Positions 19,339-27,906 of a DNA stretch of 64,000 nucleotides are shown piece after piece. A program made the translations under genes and the position numbers. The stretch comes from Elizabethkingia sp. YR214 (lineage in GTDB: Bacteria; Bacteroidota; Bacteroidia; Flavobacteriales; Weeksellaceae). Position 1 is the first letter of the stretch; every line of letters starts with the position of its first letter. The notes beneath the pieces were generated by a model. The model saw only the letters and a list, made by a program, of their open reading frames with translations. It was not told the origin of the DNA and searched no databases. The stretch is from NCBI RefSeq assembly GCF_003058195.1, contig NZ_QBUH01000007.1, positions 1 through 64,000 of the forward strand, written 5' to 3'.

Positions 19339-19905
19339 ATGAATAAGTACATAAAATTTCTTATTGCAGGTTTAATAATCGCTGCCGGAATTTATCTGAT
19401 ATTTAACAGAAATGTCATGTGGGGAGTGATTGTTATCGTTTTATCTGCAATACCAATTCTATTATTTTTTAAAAATGAATACATTCTGTTGGCATTCTGG
19501 CAATTAAGAAAACAAAACTTTGCCAAAGCAGCACAATGGCTTTCAAATATTAAAAACTATCAGTCTCAGCTTCATAAAAGCCAGTATGGTTATTACCACT
19601 ACTTAACCGGGCTAACTACAGCGCAGGATAATCCGGCAAAACTAGAGCCTTACATGAAAAAAGCATTGGAGTATGGGCTGAATATGAAACATGACCGCGC
19701 ACTGGCAACTCTTAATCTTGCAGCTGCAGCAATGCAAAAAGGCAGAAAACAAGAAGCTAAAATCCTTATGGATGAGGCAAAGAGATTAGACACTTCAGAT
19801 ATGATGGGAGATCAGATCAAAATGATGAGAGAGCAATTGAAGATGCCGAATATGCAGAAACATATGCATAACCCACATATGCGCCAAAGAGGAAAACATT
19901 TCTAA
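19339..19905 (+). CDS. Conserved membrane protein with TPR-like helices, function unknown
   Basis: This 188-residue protein begins with two membrane helices (about residues 6-23 and 26-44). Next comes a soluble helical part that looks like two to three tetratricopeptide-like repeats (FAKAAQWLSNIKNY, YYHYLTGLTTAQDNPAKLEPYMKKALEYGL, ALATLNLAAAAMQKGRKQEAKILMDEAKRL). The C-terminal tail is rich in Met, His and Gln (KMPNMQKHMHNPHMRQRGKHF). It may be a scaffold in the inner membrane, and the His/Met tail could bind metal, but neither is shown. It has its own promoter-like element and is followed by a terminator. Confidence 0.8.
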   Translation: MNKYIKFLIAGLIIAAGIYLIFNRNVMWGVIVIVLSAIPILLFFKNEYILLAFWQLRKQNFAKAAQWLSNIKNYQSQLHKSQYGYYHYLTGLTTAQDNPAKLEPYMKKALEYGLNMKHDRALATLNLAAAAMQKGRKQEAKILMDEAKRLDTSDMMGDQIKMMREQLKMPNMQKHMHNPHMRQRGKHF

Positions 19906-19910
19906 AAATA

Positions 19911-19937
19911 TAAAGCCACTGAAAAGTGGCTTTTTTT
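19911..19937. terminator. Bidirectional terminator
   Basis: The stem AAAGCCACT/AGTGGCTTT with a GAAA loop and a T tract lies between convergent genes at 19905 and 19950. Confidence 0.88.
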
Positions 19938-19949
19938 ATTGATTTAATT

Positions 19950-20582
19950 TTACATTTCAGAATTTTCTTTTCCGACATAAAACTTGGGCATTTCCCAATG
20001 ATATTTTACTGCCAGAGTTCGTATGGCTACAATTAGCAAAATAGTCAGAACCTGTACAAATGAATAGGTAAGGGTCGTGAATTTCGCCAGCAATAGAAAT
20101 GCTGAGCCTCCTATAATACATGCTGTTGCATAAATTTCTTTACGAAAGATTAATGGAATTTTATTCAGAAGAATATCCCGGATAATACCACCAAAGCATC
20201 CTGTAATTGTACCTAAAACAATACATATCATGGGGTGAAGGTTTGCATTAAGTCCTTTCTGAAGTCCTATAATAGTGAAAAGACCAAGTCCAAAGGAGTC
20301 GAAAATAAAGAGTGTCACCTGAAAATTCTTTTCAATAGATTTAAAAATCATTGAAAAAATAGCGGTAATAAATATTACAGAACACATAGTAAGATCATGC
20401 ATCCAGAAAACGGGAACATCTAACAATAGATCCCGGACTGTACCACCTCCTACAGATGTAATAAATGCAATAATAACGACGCCAAAAGGATCGAATCTCC
20501 TTTGCATTGCAGCAAAAGATCCTGACATCGCAAAGGAAATCGTACCGAGAATTTCGATGACGAAATTGAGTTGTTCGTGCAT
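19950..20582 (-). CDS. TRIC/UPF0126-family membrane protein
   Basis: This 210-residue protein has about seven membrane helices and two copies of the glycine-rich UPF0126 motif: SVGGGTVRDLLLDVPVFWM and GCFGGIIRDILLNKIPLIF. The family is related to trimeric intracellular cation channels, and bacterial members form homotrimeric K+-type channels. It is the last gene of a ddl-hypothetical-coaD operon, 27 bases after coaD. It has no obvious link to those biosynthetic genes. Confidence 0.9.
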   Translation of the reverse strand: MHEQLNFVIEILGTISFAMSGSFAAMQRRFDPFGVVIIAFITSVGGGTVRDLLLDVPVFWMHDLTMCSVIFITAIFSMIFKSIEKNFQVTLFIFDSFGLGLFTIIGLQKGLNANLHPMICIVLGTITGCFGGIIRDILLNKIPLIFRKEIYATACIIGGSAFLLLAKFTTLTYSFVQVLTILLIVAIRTLAVKYHWEMPKFYVGKENSEM

Positions 20583-20609
20583 ATATTACCTATTACTCAT
20601 TTTTTATTT

Positions 20610-21068
20610 CTAAACTCTTACAGCATTAGGAACTAATAGTTCATATTCTCCGCCATGGGTAATAATCTCGCGGACGATACTACTGCTGATAAATGATTTT
20701 CCAGAGGAAGTCAGCAAAAATACTGTTTCCAGTTTTTTGTGAGCTAGCGTTCTGTTGGTATGGGCAATTGCTTTTTCAAATTCAAAATCAGCAGGATTTC
20801 TTAATCCGCGGATAATATACTGAGCATTTTTCTTAAAACAATAATCAACAGTTAGCCCCTCGAAGAAATCAACTTCTACATTTGGGAATTCGGCAACAGA
20901 ATTCTGAATGAATTCCATCCTTTTTTCAGGAGAGAACATATACTTCTTCTGTGAATTTTGGCCAATGGCAATAATCAGTTTGTCAAAAAGAGGTGCTGCT
21001 CTTTCAATAATATCGTAATGACCTAATGTTATCGGATCAAAAGACCCCGGAAATACCGCGATTTTCAT
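20610..21068 (-). CDS. coaD: Phosphopantetheine adenylyltransferase
   Basis: This 152-residue enzyme makes dephospho-CoA from 4'-phosphopantetheine and ATP. The nucleotidyltransferase motif FPGSFDPITLGHYDII includes the TxGH signature. YIIRGLRNPADFEFE and SSIVREI are also typical. The length is normal for CoaD. It sits three bases after the hypothetical exported protein and shares its transcript with ddl. Confidence 0.96.
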   Translation of the reverse strand: MKIAVFPGSFDPITLGHYDIIERAAPLFDKLIIAIGQNSQKKYMFSPEKRMEFIQNSVAEFPNVEVDFFEGLTVDYCFKKNAQYIIRGLRNPADFEFEKAIAHTNRTLAHKKLETVFLLTSSGKSFISSSIVREIITHGGEYELLVPNAVRV

Positions 21069-21071
21069 GTC

Positions 21072-21530
21072 TTAGTTATTTTCGTTTGATTTTTCGTAAA
21101 ATAGCCTTAGGTTATCAAGGTTAAGACTACAGTTATTATTTAGAACTTGATTAGAAGATAAATTTAAAATCAGGGCATTCCTTCCAATAATTTTTGAATT
21201 ACTATAATTAAGTTTATTGATTGGAAGAAAATCAATTGAGCTTTCAAAATTACCAGAATCATTTTTTTTGATGCTTCCGGAAAATAATACAACATCTTCT
21301 AAGGAACTAATCTCGAAATAATTTGGTATTTTTTGATTAGCGATTATTACATTATGTTTTATAACATAATTGAAGCATTTTTGCCCATCTAAAAAAATAG
21401 CATCATTTGAAAAACGAACCGATTTAGGTTCCAATGTATTCTTTGGAATATTAAGCTTTAAAGTTTCATAGCTATTCTGAGCAAATGCAAAAGCTGGTAT
21501 TAATAACAAAGAAGCTAATGATTTTTTCAT
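21072..21530 (-). CDS. Hypothetical exported protein
   Basis: This 152-residue protein has a clear signal peptide (MKKSLASLLLIPAFAFAQ) and no lipobox, so it should be periplasmic or secreted. The mature part is rich in Asn, Ser and Leu with alternating hydrophobic residues suggesting beta strands, and has two Cys residues that might form a disulfide. I recognise no family. It lies between ddl (4 bases) and coaD (3 bases), so it is translated from the same transcript. Confidence 0.8.
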   Translation of the reverse strand: MKKSLASLLLIPAFAFAQNSYETLKLNIPKNTLEPKSVRFSNDAIFLDGQKCFNYVIKHNVIIANQKIPNYFEISSLEDVVLFSGSIKKNDSGNFESSIDFLPINKLNYSNSKIIGRNALILNLSSNQVLNNNCSLNLDNLRLFYEKSNENN

Positions 21531-21534
21531 GATT

Positions 21535-22518
21535 TTATTTTTTTTCGAAGGCTTTTTCTACTTCATTTCCACATAAATCTTTAATGGAAATACCATATAT
21601 TTTTGCCTGTTGAGGTAAGATACTGGCTGGTGAGAACCCTGGATTTGTATTCATTTCCAGCATATATGGTGTACCATCCATGATAATAAACTCACTTCTG
21701 GAGAAACCACTCATGCCTAATGAATCATAAGCTCTCTTGGAAATTTCTTCTACTTTTAATCTGGTAGCGTCATCTAGTCTTGCCGGTGTAATTTCTTCTG
21801 AAGCACCATTATATTTTGCTTCATAATCGAAAAATTCGTTCTTCGGAACAATTTCAGTAATTCCCAGAACAATTGTTTCTCCTTTATAATCTAATACACC
21901 AACCGACACTTCTGTTCCGTTAAGGAAACTTTCTATTAAAATTTCGTCATCTTCTTTAAACGCAATTTCAATAGCATTCTGAAGTTCTGAAGTTTCTTTT
22001 ACTTTTGAAATTCCCAATGATGATCCTGATTGGTTAGGTTTTACAAAAAGAGGTAGTCCCAGTGTACTGATAATTTCATCATGATTAATATCTTCTCCCT
22101 TTCGGATGTAAATACTTTTTGCAGAAGGGACTCCATATTTTGACAATACAGCAAGTGTATCTTTTTTGTTAAAGGTTAGTGCACTTTGATAAAAGTTGCA
22201 TCCTGTATACTTTTGTCCAACCGCATCCCAGTATGCCTGTAATATTCCATTTTCTCCCGGAGTACCGTGGATAATATTGAAGCATACTTCAAATTTTAGC
22301 TGTTCTCCGTTTAGGTCAACAGAAAAGTCACCTTTATTGATCGGAAATTTTTCGTTGTTATCAGTAATTAAAAACCATCCGTCTTTCAGGATGTGAACTT
22401 TATAGACATTGTACAGGTCTCTGTCTAGTTCATCAAAAATAAGCTGTCCGCTTTTCAGGGATACTACATATTCGTCGGAATAGCCGCCCATTACTACGGC
22501 CACATTTTTTTTTGCCAT
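21535..22518 (-). CDS. ddl: D-alanine--D-alanine ligase
   Basis: This 327-residue ATP-grasp enzyme joins two D-Ala residues for peptidoglycan precursors. Visible motifs are VVMGGYSDEYVVSLKSG at the N terminus and NIIHGTPGENGILQAYWD. LPLFVKPNQSGSSLGISKV follows in the ATP-grasp core, and the C terminus has MLEMNTNPGFSPASILPQQA, which holds the metal-binding residues. It is the first gene of an operon with the exported hypothetical protein, coaD and the TRIC gene. Confidence 0.96.
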   Translation of the reverse strand: MAKKNVAVVMGGYSDEYVVSLKSGQLIFDELDRDLYNVYKVHILKDGWFLITDNNEKFPINKGDFSVDLNGEQLKFEVCFNIIHGTPGENGILQAYWDAVGQKYTGCNFYQSALTFNKKDTLAVLSKYGVPSAKSIYIRKGEDINHDEIISTLGLPLFVKPNQSGSSLGISKVKETSELQNAIEIAFKEDDEILIESFLNGTEVSVGVLDYKGETIVLGITEIVPKNEFFDYEAKYNGASEEITPARLDDATRLKVEEISKRAYDSLGMSGFSRSEFIIMDGTPYMLEMNTNPGFSPASILPQQAKIYGISIKDLCGNEVEKAFEKK

Positions 22519-22547
22519 TCGATTAAATAAAAAGGTATGTATTAGGG

Positions 22548-22555
22548 CAAATTTA
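22548..22555 (-). promoter_or_regulatory. Candidate -7 element for ddl operon
   Basis: CAAATTTA on the plus strand reads TAAATTTG on the minus strand, an exact TAnnTTTG match 30 bases upstream of the ddl start. Confidence 0.5.
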
Positions 22556-22595
22556 GCTAAAAAAATATTGCGATAAAGTTTAGCTGAATAATTTA

Positions 22596-22603
22596 TATAT
22601 TTG
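22596..22603 (+). promoter_or_regulatory. Candidate -7 element for PASTA gene operon
   Basis: TATATTTG matches TAnnTTTG and lies 25 bases before the start codon at 22629. Confidence 0.5.
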
Positions 22604-22628
22604 CGTTACTATTTTTAAGAATTGCCTT

Positions 22629-23675
22629 ATGCTAAAATCACTTTTCAATTGGAAAGTATTACTTAATATCCTTTTAGCCATCGTTGTTTTCGTTGGTTTA
22701 GTCTGGTTAACTTTTCGCTGGTTAGATTTCCATACCAATCACGGTAAAGAAATTGAAGTGCCTAATGTTATCAACATGTCAGCACAAAAGGCCATCGAAG
22801 TATTGGATAATGCAGGGGTGGCTTATCAGTTAGACAGCCTTAAATTTGATCCTAAATTTAAACCATCTCAGGTATTAAAAGTAGATCCGTTGCCAGGTTC
22901 ACGTGTGAAAGACGGAAGACCAATTAAAGTATATATAAATCCTAAAACCTGGGCTAAAGTTGTTATCCCGGAGGTTATAGATACGTATAAATACAGAGCT
23001 TTTGACAAACTTACTCTTGTAGGGTTAAAAGTTGGAGATACTTTGTATGAGCCAAGTATTGCTAAAGATGCTGTAATACGTTTAATGTACAACGGAGCAC
23101 AGGTGAAGCCAGGTGATTTTGTACCTCGTTTCTCAGTTATAGATGTAGTAGTAGGTCAAGGGCCTAAAAGAAATGTACCAGTACCCAATATCGTAGGAAG
23201 AACATTACAAGAAGCTAAAGAAATCATTAAGCAGAATTATTTTGAAAGTGGTTTATTCTATGATGAATATGACCAGTCTGTGTCTGATCCTTCAATGATT
23301 GTATTCTATCAGAACCCTGCTGCCGGAAGTATTTCCGATCAGGGTGTACAGGTAGACCTGTGGGCAAGTAAGAAAACTCCGGCAGAAATGCATGCAAAGA
23401 TTAATGAACTGGATAATATTTATCGCCATAATCTTATTCCGCAAGTAGACCCGGGAGATACTAATTTCGATGATTTTGATACTCCACCGCCGCCACGTCC
23501 GGTGAAACCAAAACCTGTGGAAAAACCAAAAACGGATGCGCCTAAGACAGTGGTACCTGAGAAAAAAGAAGTAACGGATAAAAAAACGGTTACGAAAACA
23601 GAGCAGAAGCCTAAGTCTGAAGAACATAAACCTGCTGATAAACCAAAAGAAAAGAAAAAGGTAATTATTGAATAA
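22629..23675 (+). CDS. Membrane-anchored protein with three PASTA domains
   Basis: This 348-residue protein has one membrane helix at residues about 10-28, followed by three PASTA domains outside the cytoplasm (starting near IEVPNVINMSAQKAIEVL, WAKVVIPEVIDTYKYRAF and NVPVPNIVGRTLQEAKEII). The last 75 residues are a Pro/Lys/Glu-rich tail. PASTA domains can bind peptidoglycan fragments or beta-lactams. No Ser/Thr kinase domain or transpeptidase is attached, unlike the best-known PASTA proteins. The gene is divergent from ddl and overlaps rluD by one base (TAATG). Confidence 0.9.
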   Translation: MLKSLFNWKVLLNILLAIVVFVGLVWLTFRWLDFHTNHGKEIEVPNVINMSAQKAIEVLDNAGVAYQLDSLKFDPKFKPSQVLKVDPLPGSRVKDGRPIKVYINPKTWAKVVIPEVIDTYKYRAFDKLTLVGLKVGDTLYEPSIAKDAVIRLMYNGAQVKPGDFVPRFSVIDVVVGQGPKRNVPVPNIVGRTLQEAKEIIKQNYFESGLFYDEYDQSVSDPSMIVFYQNPAAGSISDQGVQVDLWASKKTPAEMHAKINELDNIYRHNLIPQVDPGDTNFDDFDTPPPPRPVKPKPVEKPKTDAPKTVVPEKKEVTDKKTVTKTEQKPKSEEHKPADKPKEKKKVIIE

Positions 23676-24736
23676 TGACAGAAGAAGAAAATGAAGACCT
23701 TTTTGATGATGTTAATGATATAGAGATATCAGATGAAACCGGAGGTCTTTACGAGCATCTTAATTTAGTTGTCGATAAAAAGCAGGAACCCCTGCGTATA
23801 GATAAATATCTGCTGTTATTCAGACAGAATTCCACAAGAAATAAAATTTCGCAAACTTGTCGTGCCGGTAATGTAGTGGTTAACGGTATGTCTGTTAAAC
23901 AAAACTACAGAGTAAAACCAGGCGATGAAATAAGCGTTCTGTTGGCACATCCACCAAGAGAGAACGTTATTATTCCTGAAAATATTCCGGTTAATATTAT
24001 TTATGAAGATGATGATCTTGTTGTAGTAGACAAGGAGCCAGGAATGGTAGTGCATCCGGGATTTGGAAACTGGAGCGGAACTCTTGTCAATGCATTGGCA
24101 TATCATTTTGAACAAAACGGAGATAAATCGGACTTGGACCGCGTAGGTCTTGTCCACCGTATAGATAAAGATACTTCCGGATTGTTGGTAATTGCTAAGA
24201 ACGAATATGCACTAAGCTTTCTGGCAAAACAATTTTTCGACAGAACAACAAAACGTTTGTATTGGGCTTTTGTATGGGGTAATGTAGATGAAGATGAAGG
24301 TACGATCAAAGGACATATCGGAAGACATCTTAAAAACCGTATGCAGATGGCCGTGTATGAAGACGGCAGCCATGGAAAACATGCTGTAACCCATTACAAG
24401 GTATTGGAACGTTTCCGCTATATGACCTGGGTACAGTGTAAGCTGGAAACCGGGAGAACACATCAGATCAGAGCGCATTTTAAGCATATAGGACATACTT
24501 TGTTTAATGACGAACGTTATGAAGGACATACTATACTGAGAGGAATAAACCTTCCAAAATACAAACAGTTTGTTCAGAATATTTTCGAGGTTTTACCACG
24601 TCATGCTTTACATGCTCATACCTTAGGTTTTATACATCCGACGACTAAAAAAGAAATGTTCTTTGAAAGTCCTATGCCGGAAGATATGAGTACGGCAGTT
24701 GAAAAATGGCGAAATTATCTGTCCAACAACGGATAA
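23675..24736 (+). CDS. rluD: RluD-family 23S rRNA pseudouridine synthase
   Basis: This 353-residue enzyme isomerises uridines in rRNA. An S4 RNA-binding domain lies at about residues 37-100 (RIDKYLLLF, NKISQTCRAGNVVVNG). It is followed by the RluA/RluD catalytic domain with VHRIDKDTSGLLVIAKN, whose Asp is the nucleophile, and by KLETGRTHQIRAHFKHIGH. RluD modifies helix 69 of 23S rRNA, but the exact target here cannot be read. The start overlaps the PASTA gene stop by one base. Confidence 0.93.
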   Translation: MTEEENEDLFDDVNDIEISDETGGLYEHLNLVVDKKQEPLRIDKYLLLFRQNSTRNKISQTCRAGNVVVNGMSVKQNYRVKPGDEISVLLAHPPRENVIIPENIPVNIIYEDDDLVVVDKEPGMVVHPGFGNWSGTLVNALAYHFEQNGDKSDLDRVGLVHRIDKDTSGLLVIAKNEYALSFLAKQFFDRTTKRLYWAFVWGNVDEDEGTIKGHIGRHLKNRMQMAVYEDGSHGKHAVTHYKVLERFRYMTWVQCKLETGRTHQIRAHFKHIGHTLFNDERYEGHTILRGINLPKYKQFVQNIFEVLPRHALHAHTLGFIHPTTKKEMFFESPMPEDMSTAVEKWRNYLSNNG

Positions 24737-24751
24737 TTATATATACAGGCT

Positions 24752-25870
24752 ATGCTTTATTTCCATATACCTTTCTGCAAACAAAAATGCAGTTATTGTA
24801 ACTTTCATTTCTCAACTTCGCTAAATCTGAAGGATGATATGATGAAGGCTATTCATAAGGAAATAGATTCCAGACATCATGAACTTCCTGATAAGCATAT
24901 TAAAACACTTTATCTTGGTGGAGGTACTCCTTCATTGCTTTCAGTTGATGAAATAAAAGCTTTACTGGATAAGAGTGCACAATATTATGATTTCGATTCT
25001 GAAATAGAAATTACTTTAGAAGCTAATCCCGATGATCTGAATGCTTCCTTTCTGAAGGAGCTTTCCAAAAGTGGTGTTAACAGACTAAGTATTGGAACAC
25101 AATCTTTTTTTGAAGATGATCTGAAGCTTATGAATCGCGCGCATACTTCTGGGGAAGCAGAAGATTCTATTAAAAGAGCACAGGATGTTGGACTTGAGAA
25201 TATAAGTATTGACCTTATTTATGGCTCGTCGTCCATGCCAATATGGAAAGAAAATCTCCGAAAAGCAATAGCATTACAGATACCGCATATTTCTTCCTAT
25301 GCACTGACTGTTGAACCTAAGACTGCTCTTGCAAAATGGATAAAAGATAAAGTTGTGAAAGCTCCGAATGAAGAAGTTCAGAATGAAGAGTTTTACTACA
25401 TGTCGGAGTTTCTAAAAGAATATGGATTCATTCATTACGAAATATCCAATTTTGCGAAAGAAGGTTTTTATTCCAAGCATAATTCTGCGTATTGGAAAGG
25501 ACAGCCTTATTTAGGGTTTGGGCCTTCCGCCCACTCTTACAACGGCGGGAATATACGTTCTTGGAATATCGCTAATAATGCTTTGTACATAAAGGGTCTT
25601 GCTGAAAATACGAGAAACTTTGAAGAAGAACAGCTTTCTCCTAAAGACCAACTGAACGAACTGGTTATGATTGGACTTCGCACAATATGGGGAGTTGACA
25701 TGGCTAAAATACATTCGACTTTTGAAAAAGATATTCAGGAAGAGTTCCTTTATCTTCTGAGTGCCAAGAAAGAAGAAGGATTGATTGTTGAAGATTCAGG
25801 TTACCTCAAAATTCCTGAGAAGCATTGGTTTTTAGCCGATGGTATTGCTTCCGATCTTTTTTTGGTATAG
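24752..25870 (+). CDS. hemW: Radical SAM heme chaperone HemW-like protein
   Basis: This 372-residue protein has the radical SAM cluster motif CKQKCSYC (CxxxCxxC) at residues 9-16, GGGTPSLLS for SAM binding, and the HemW-type continuation LEANPDDLNASFLKELSKSGVNRLSIGTQSF. HemW family members bind heme and hand it to respiratory proteins. They were long misannotated as coproporphyrinogen III oxidase (HemN). The Cx3Cx2C followed by NF, rather than the HemN pattern, and the length favour HemW. It follows rluD by 15 bases. Confidence 0.92.
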   Translation: MLYFHIPFCKQKCSYCNFHFSTSLNLKDDMMKAIHKEIDSRHHELPDKHIKTLYLGGGTPSLLSVDEIKALLDKSAQYYDFDSEIEITLEANPDDLNASFLKELSKSGVNRLSIGTQSFFEDDLKLMNRAHTSGEAEDSIKRAQDVGLENISIDLIYGSSSMPIWKENLRKAIALQIPHISSYALTVEPKTALAKWIKDKVVKAPNEEVQNEEFYYMSEFLKEYGFIHYEISNFAKEGFYSKHNSAYWKGQPYLGFGPSAHSYNGGNIRSWNIANNALYIKGLAENTRNFEEEQLSPKDQLNELVMIGLRTIWGVDMAKIHSTFEKDIQEEFLYLLSAKKEEGLIVEDSGYLKIPEKHWFLADGIASDLFLV

Positions 25871-25914
25871 TTCAGGTTCCTGAATGTATTATTCTGACAT
25901 TCAAAAATGTTCCT

Positions 25915-25922
25915 TATTTTTG
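25915..25922 (+). promoter_or_regulatory. Candidate -7 element for the fucosidase gene
   Basis: TATTTTTG matches TAnnTTTG and lies 48 bases before the ATG at 25971. Confidence 0.45.
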
Positions 25923-25970
25923 AAGAAATAACCTTTGCTGCCAAAGGCTGCAAGAACTAAAAACTTTACC

Positions 25971-27848
25971 ATGAAAAAAATAGTACATGTGGCTCTTTTA
26001 ATGAGTGCACCTTTTCTCCTTGCTCAGGAGCTGAAACCTTACGGAGCTATTCCTTCGGAAAGGCAACTGAGATGGCATGAGATGGGAACCTATGCATTAA
26101 TACATTTTACACCTACAACTTTTCAGAATAAAGAATGGGGATTCGGAGATGCTTCACCGGAAATTTTTAATCCCGCTTCATTCGATGCGAATCAGATTGC
26201 CAGAGCTGCTGCATCTGCCGGATTAAAAGGATTGATTACAGTAGCAAAACATCATGATGGTTTTTGTCTCTGGCCTACGAAAACAACATCTTATAGCATA
26301 GCCTCTTCTCCATGGAAAGGAGGAAAAGGAGATATGGTAAAGGATTTTATGCAGGCTTCTAAAAATGCACATCTCAAATTTGGTGTTTACCTGTCTGCGT
26401 GGGACCGAAATGATGTGAGGTATGGAACACCAGCCTATGCAGATGCTTACAGGGCACAACTAACAGAACTTATGACTAATTACGGACCATTGTTTACTTC
26501 GTGGCACGACGGAGCAAACGGAGGAGATGGTTACTATGGCGGACGTAATGAGAAGAGAACTATTGATCGTACTACATATTATCAATGGACAGAGAAAACC
26601 TGGCCTATAGTAAGAAAGCTGCAACCAGAGGCTGTTATATTTTCGGATATAGGGCCAGATATGAGATGGGTAGGGAATGAACATGGATATGCAGCAGAAA
26701 CATCATGGGCAACATTTACGCCCATAGGATTAGACGGAAAGAAACCTGTGCCGGGAGCTGCGGTTTATACAAATGCAGGAACCGGAGACCGGAATGGTAA
26801 ATACTGGATTCCTGCAGAGTGTGATGTACCTTTACGACCAGGATGGTTTTACCATAAAGATCAGGATGCTAAAGTAAAAACACCGGATCAGTTGTTTGAT
26901 ATTTATATGAAGTCTGTTGGGAGAGGGGCTGATATGAATTTGGGATTATCGCCTATGCCTTCAGGAACCCTTCATGATAATGATGTGAAATCCCTAAAGG
27001 CCTTTGGGGTAAAAATAGCAGAAACGTTTAAAACTAATTTTGCAGAACGGGCGAGTATTAAGGCATCTGATGTAAGAGGTCAAAATCTGAAAAAATTCGG
27101 GACACAGTTTATTCTGGACAAAGACCGCTATAGCTACTGGGCAACAAATGACGGCGTAACGCAGGCACAGCTGGATATTAAATTGACAAAACAGTCAACA
27201 TTCGATATTATTCGTTTAAGAGAAAATATTAAACTGGGACAGCGTATAGACAGTGTGAGAATAGAAGGCTTGGTTAACGGAAAATGGGAAACATTGGGTA
27301 AAGCAACCAGTATTGGTGCAAACCGCCTGATAAAGTTGGATAAACCAGTTAGCCTTACAGATCTCAGGGTTCATATTTATGCACCTGTAGCAATTACACT
27401 AAGTGACTTCGGATTGTATAAAGAATATAAAGAGGCTTTTTCATTTGATCATATAACAGAAGCTAAAAAGATAAAGATTCCTACCGGAATGGCCAGAATA
27501 GATCAGGTTATTCTGAATGAAAACTCCAATACATTTGTATCAATTCCAAAGAGCGAGTCTCTGATTTTTAATATTGACGGCCGGAATATTACAGGTTTAG
27601 GATATTTACCTAGACAGGATGGTAAAACTGATGGTATGATTACGAAATATGCTGTTTATACCAGTGATGGTAATTCACGTTGGAAATTACTGAAAGAGGG
27701 AGAATTTTCTAATATAAAAGCCAATCCTGTGTGGACGAGAATAAATTTTGATAAACCGGTTACGGCCAAGTTGATAAAACTCGTTCCAAAAGAGCTTACG
27801 GAGGGTCAGCAGTCTACGGTTGCCGGAGTTGAATTTTATGAAGAATAA
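25971..27848 (+). CDS. Exported GH29 alpha-L-fucosidase with C-terminal discoidin-like domain
   Basis: This 625-residue protein starts with a signal peptide (MKKIVHVALLMSAPFLLAQ). The catalytic GH29 barrel spans about 25-340, with WHEMGTYALIHFTPTTF, LITVAKHHDGFCLWPTKTT and FTSWHDGANGGDGYYGG. The Asp of the last motif is the expected nucleophile. The C-terminal region (about 360-625) contains F5/8 type C (discoidin) features, ending VAGVEFYEE. It should release alpha-linked fucose from glycans in the periplasm or outside. I use the ATG at 25971 because an in-frame TTG at 25935 adds a non-signal extension. It stands alone between hemW and murI, with no SusC/D nearby. Confidence 0.93.
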   Translation: MKKIVHVALLMSAPFLLAQELKPYGAIPSERQLRWHEMGTYALIHFTPTTFQNKEWGFGDASPEIFNPASFDANQIARAAASAGLKGLITVAKHHDGFCLWPTKTTSYSIASSPWKGGKGDMVKDFMQASKNAHLKFGVYLSAWDRNDVRYGTPAYADAYRAQLTELMTNYGPLFTSWHDGANGGDGYYGGRNEKRTIDRTTYYQWTEKTWPIVRKLQPEAVIFSDIGPDMRWVGNEHGYAAETSWATFTPIGLDGKKPVPGAAVYTNAGTGDRNGKYWIPAECDVPLRPGWFYHKDQDAKVKTPDQLFDIYMKSVGRGADMNLGLSPMPSGTLHDNDVKSLKAFGVKIAETFKTNFAERASIKASDVRGQNLKKFGTQFILDKDRYSYWATNDGVTQAQLDIKLTKQSTFDIIRLRENIKLGQRIDSVRIEGLVNGKWETLGKATSIGANRLIKLDKPVSLTDLRVHIYAPVAITLSDFGLYKEYKEAFSFDHITEAKKIKIPTGMARIDQVILNENSNTFVSIPKSESLIFNIDGRNITGLGYLPRQDGKTDGMITKYAVYTSDGNSRWKLLKEGEFSNIKANPVWTRINFDKPVTAKLIKLVPKELTEGQQSTVAGVEFYEE

Positions 27849-27906
27849 TCGGTACGAAATCTTAATTAAACCTTCTAATTTTTGTAACTTGCAGGCCCAA
27901 TTTTAG

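Noticed and set aside
23292-23627. Minus-strand frame of 111 codons rich in Arg and Phe
   Set aside because: It is the reverse of the Pro/Lys/Glu-rich tail of the PASTA protein and has no start region or homologue that I recognise.
24103-24529. Minus-strand frames of 68 and 105 codons inside rluD
   Set aside because: Shadows of the conserved rluD coding sequence.
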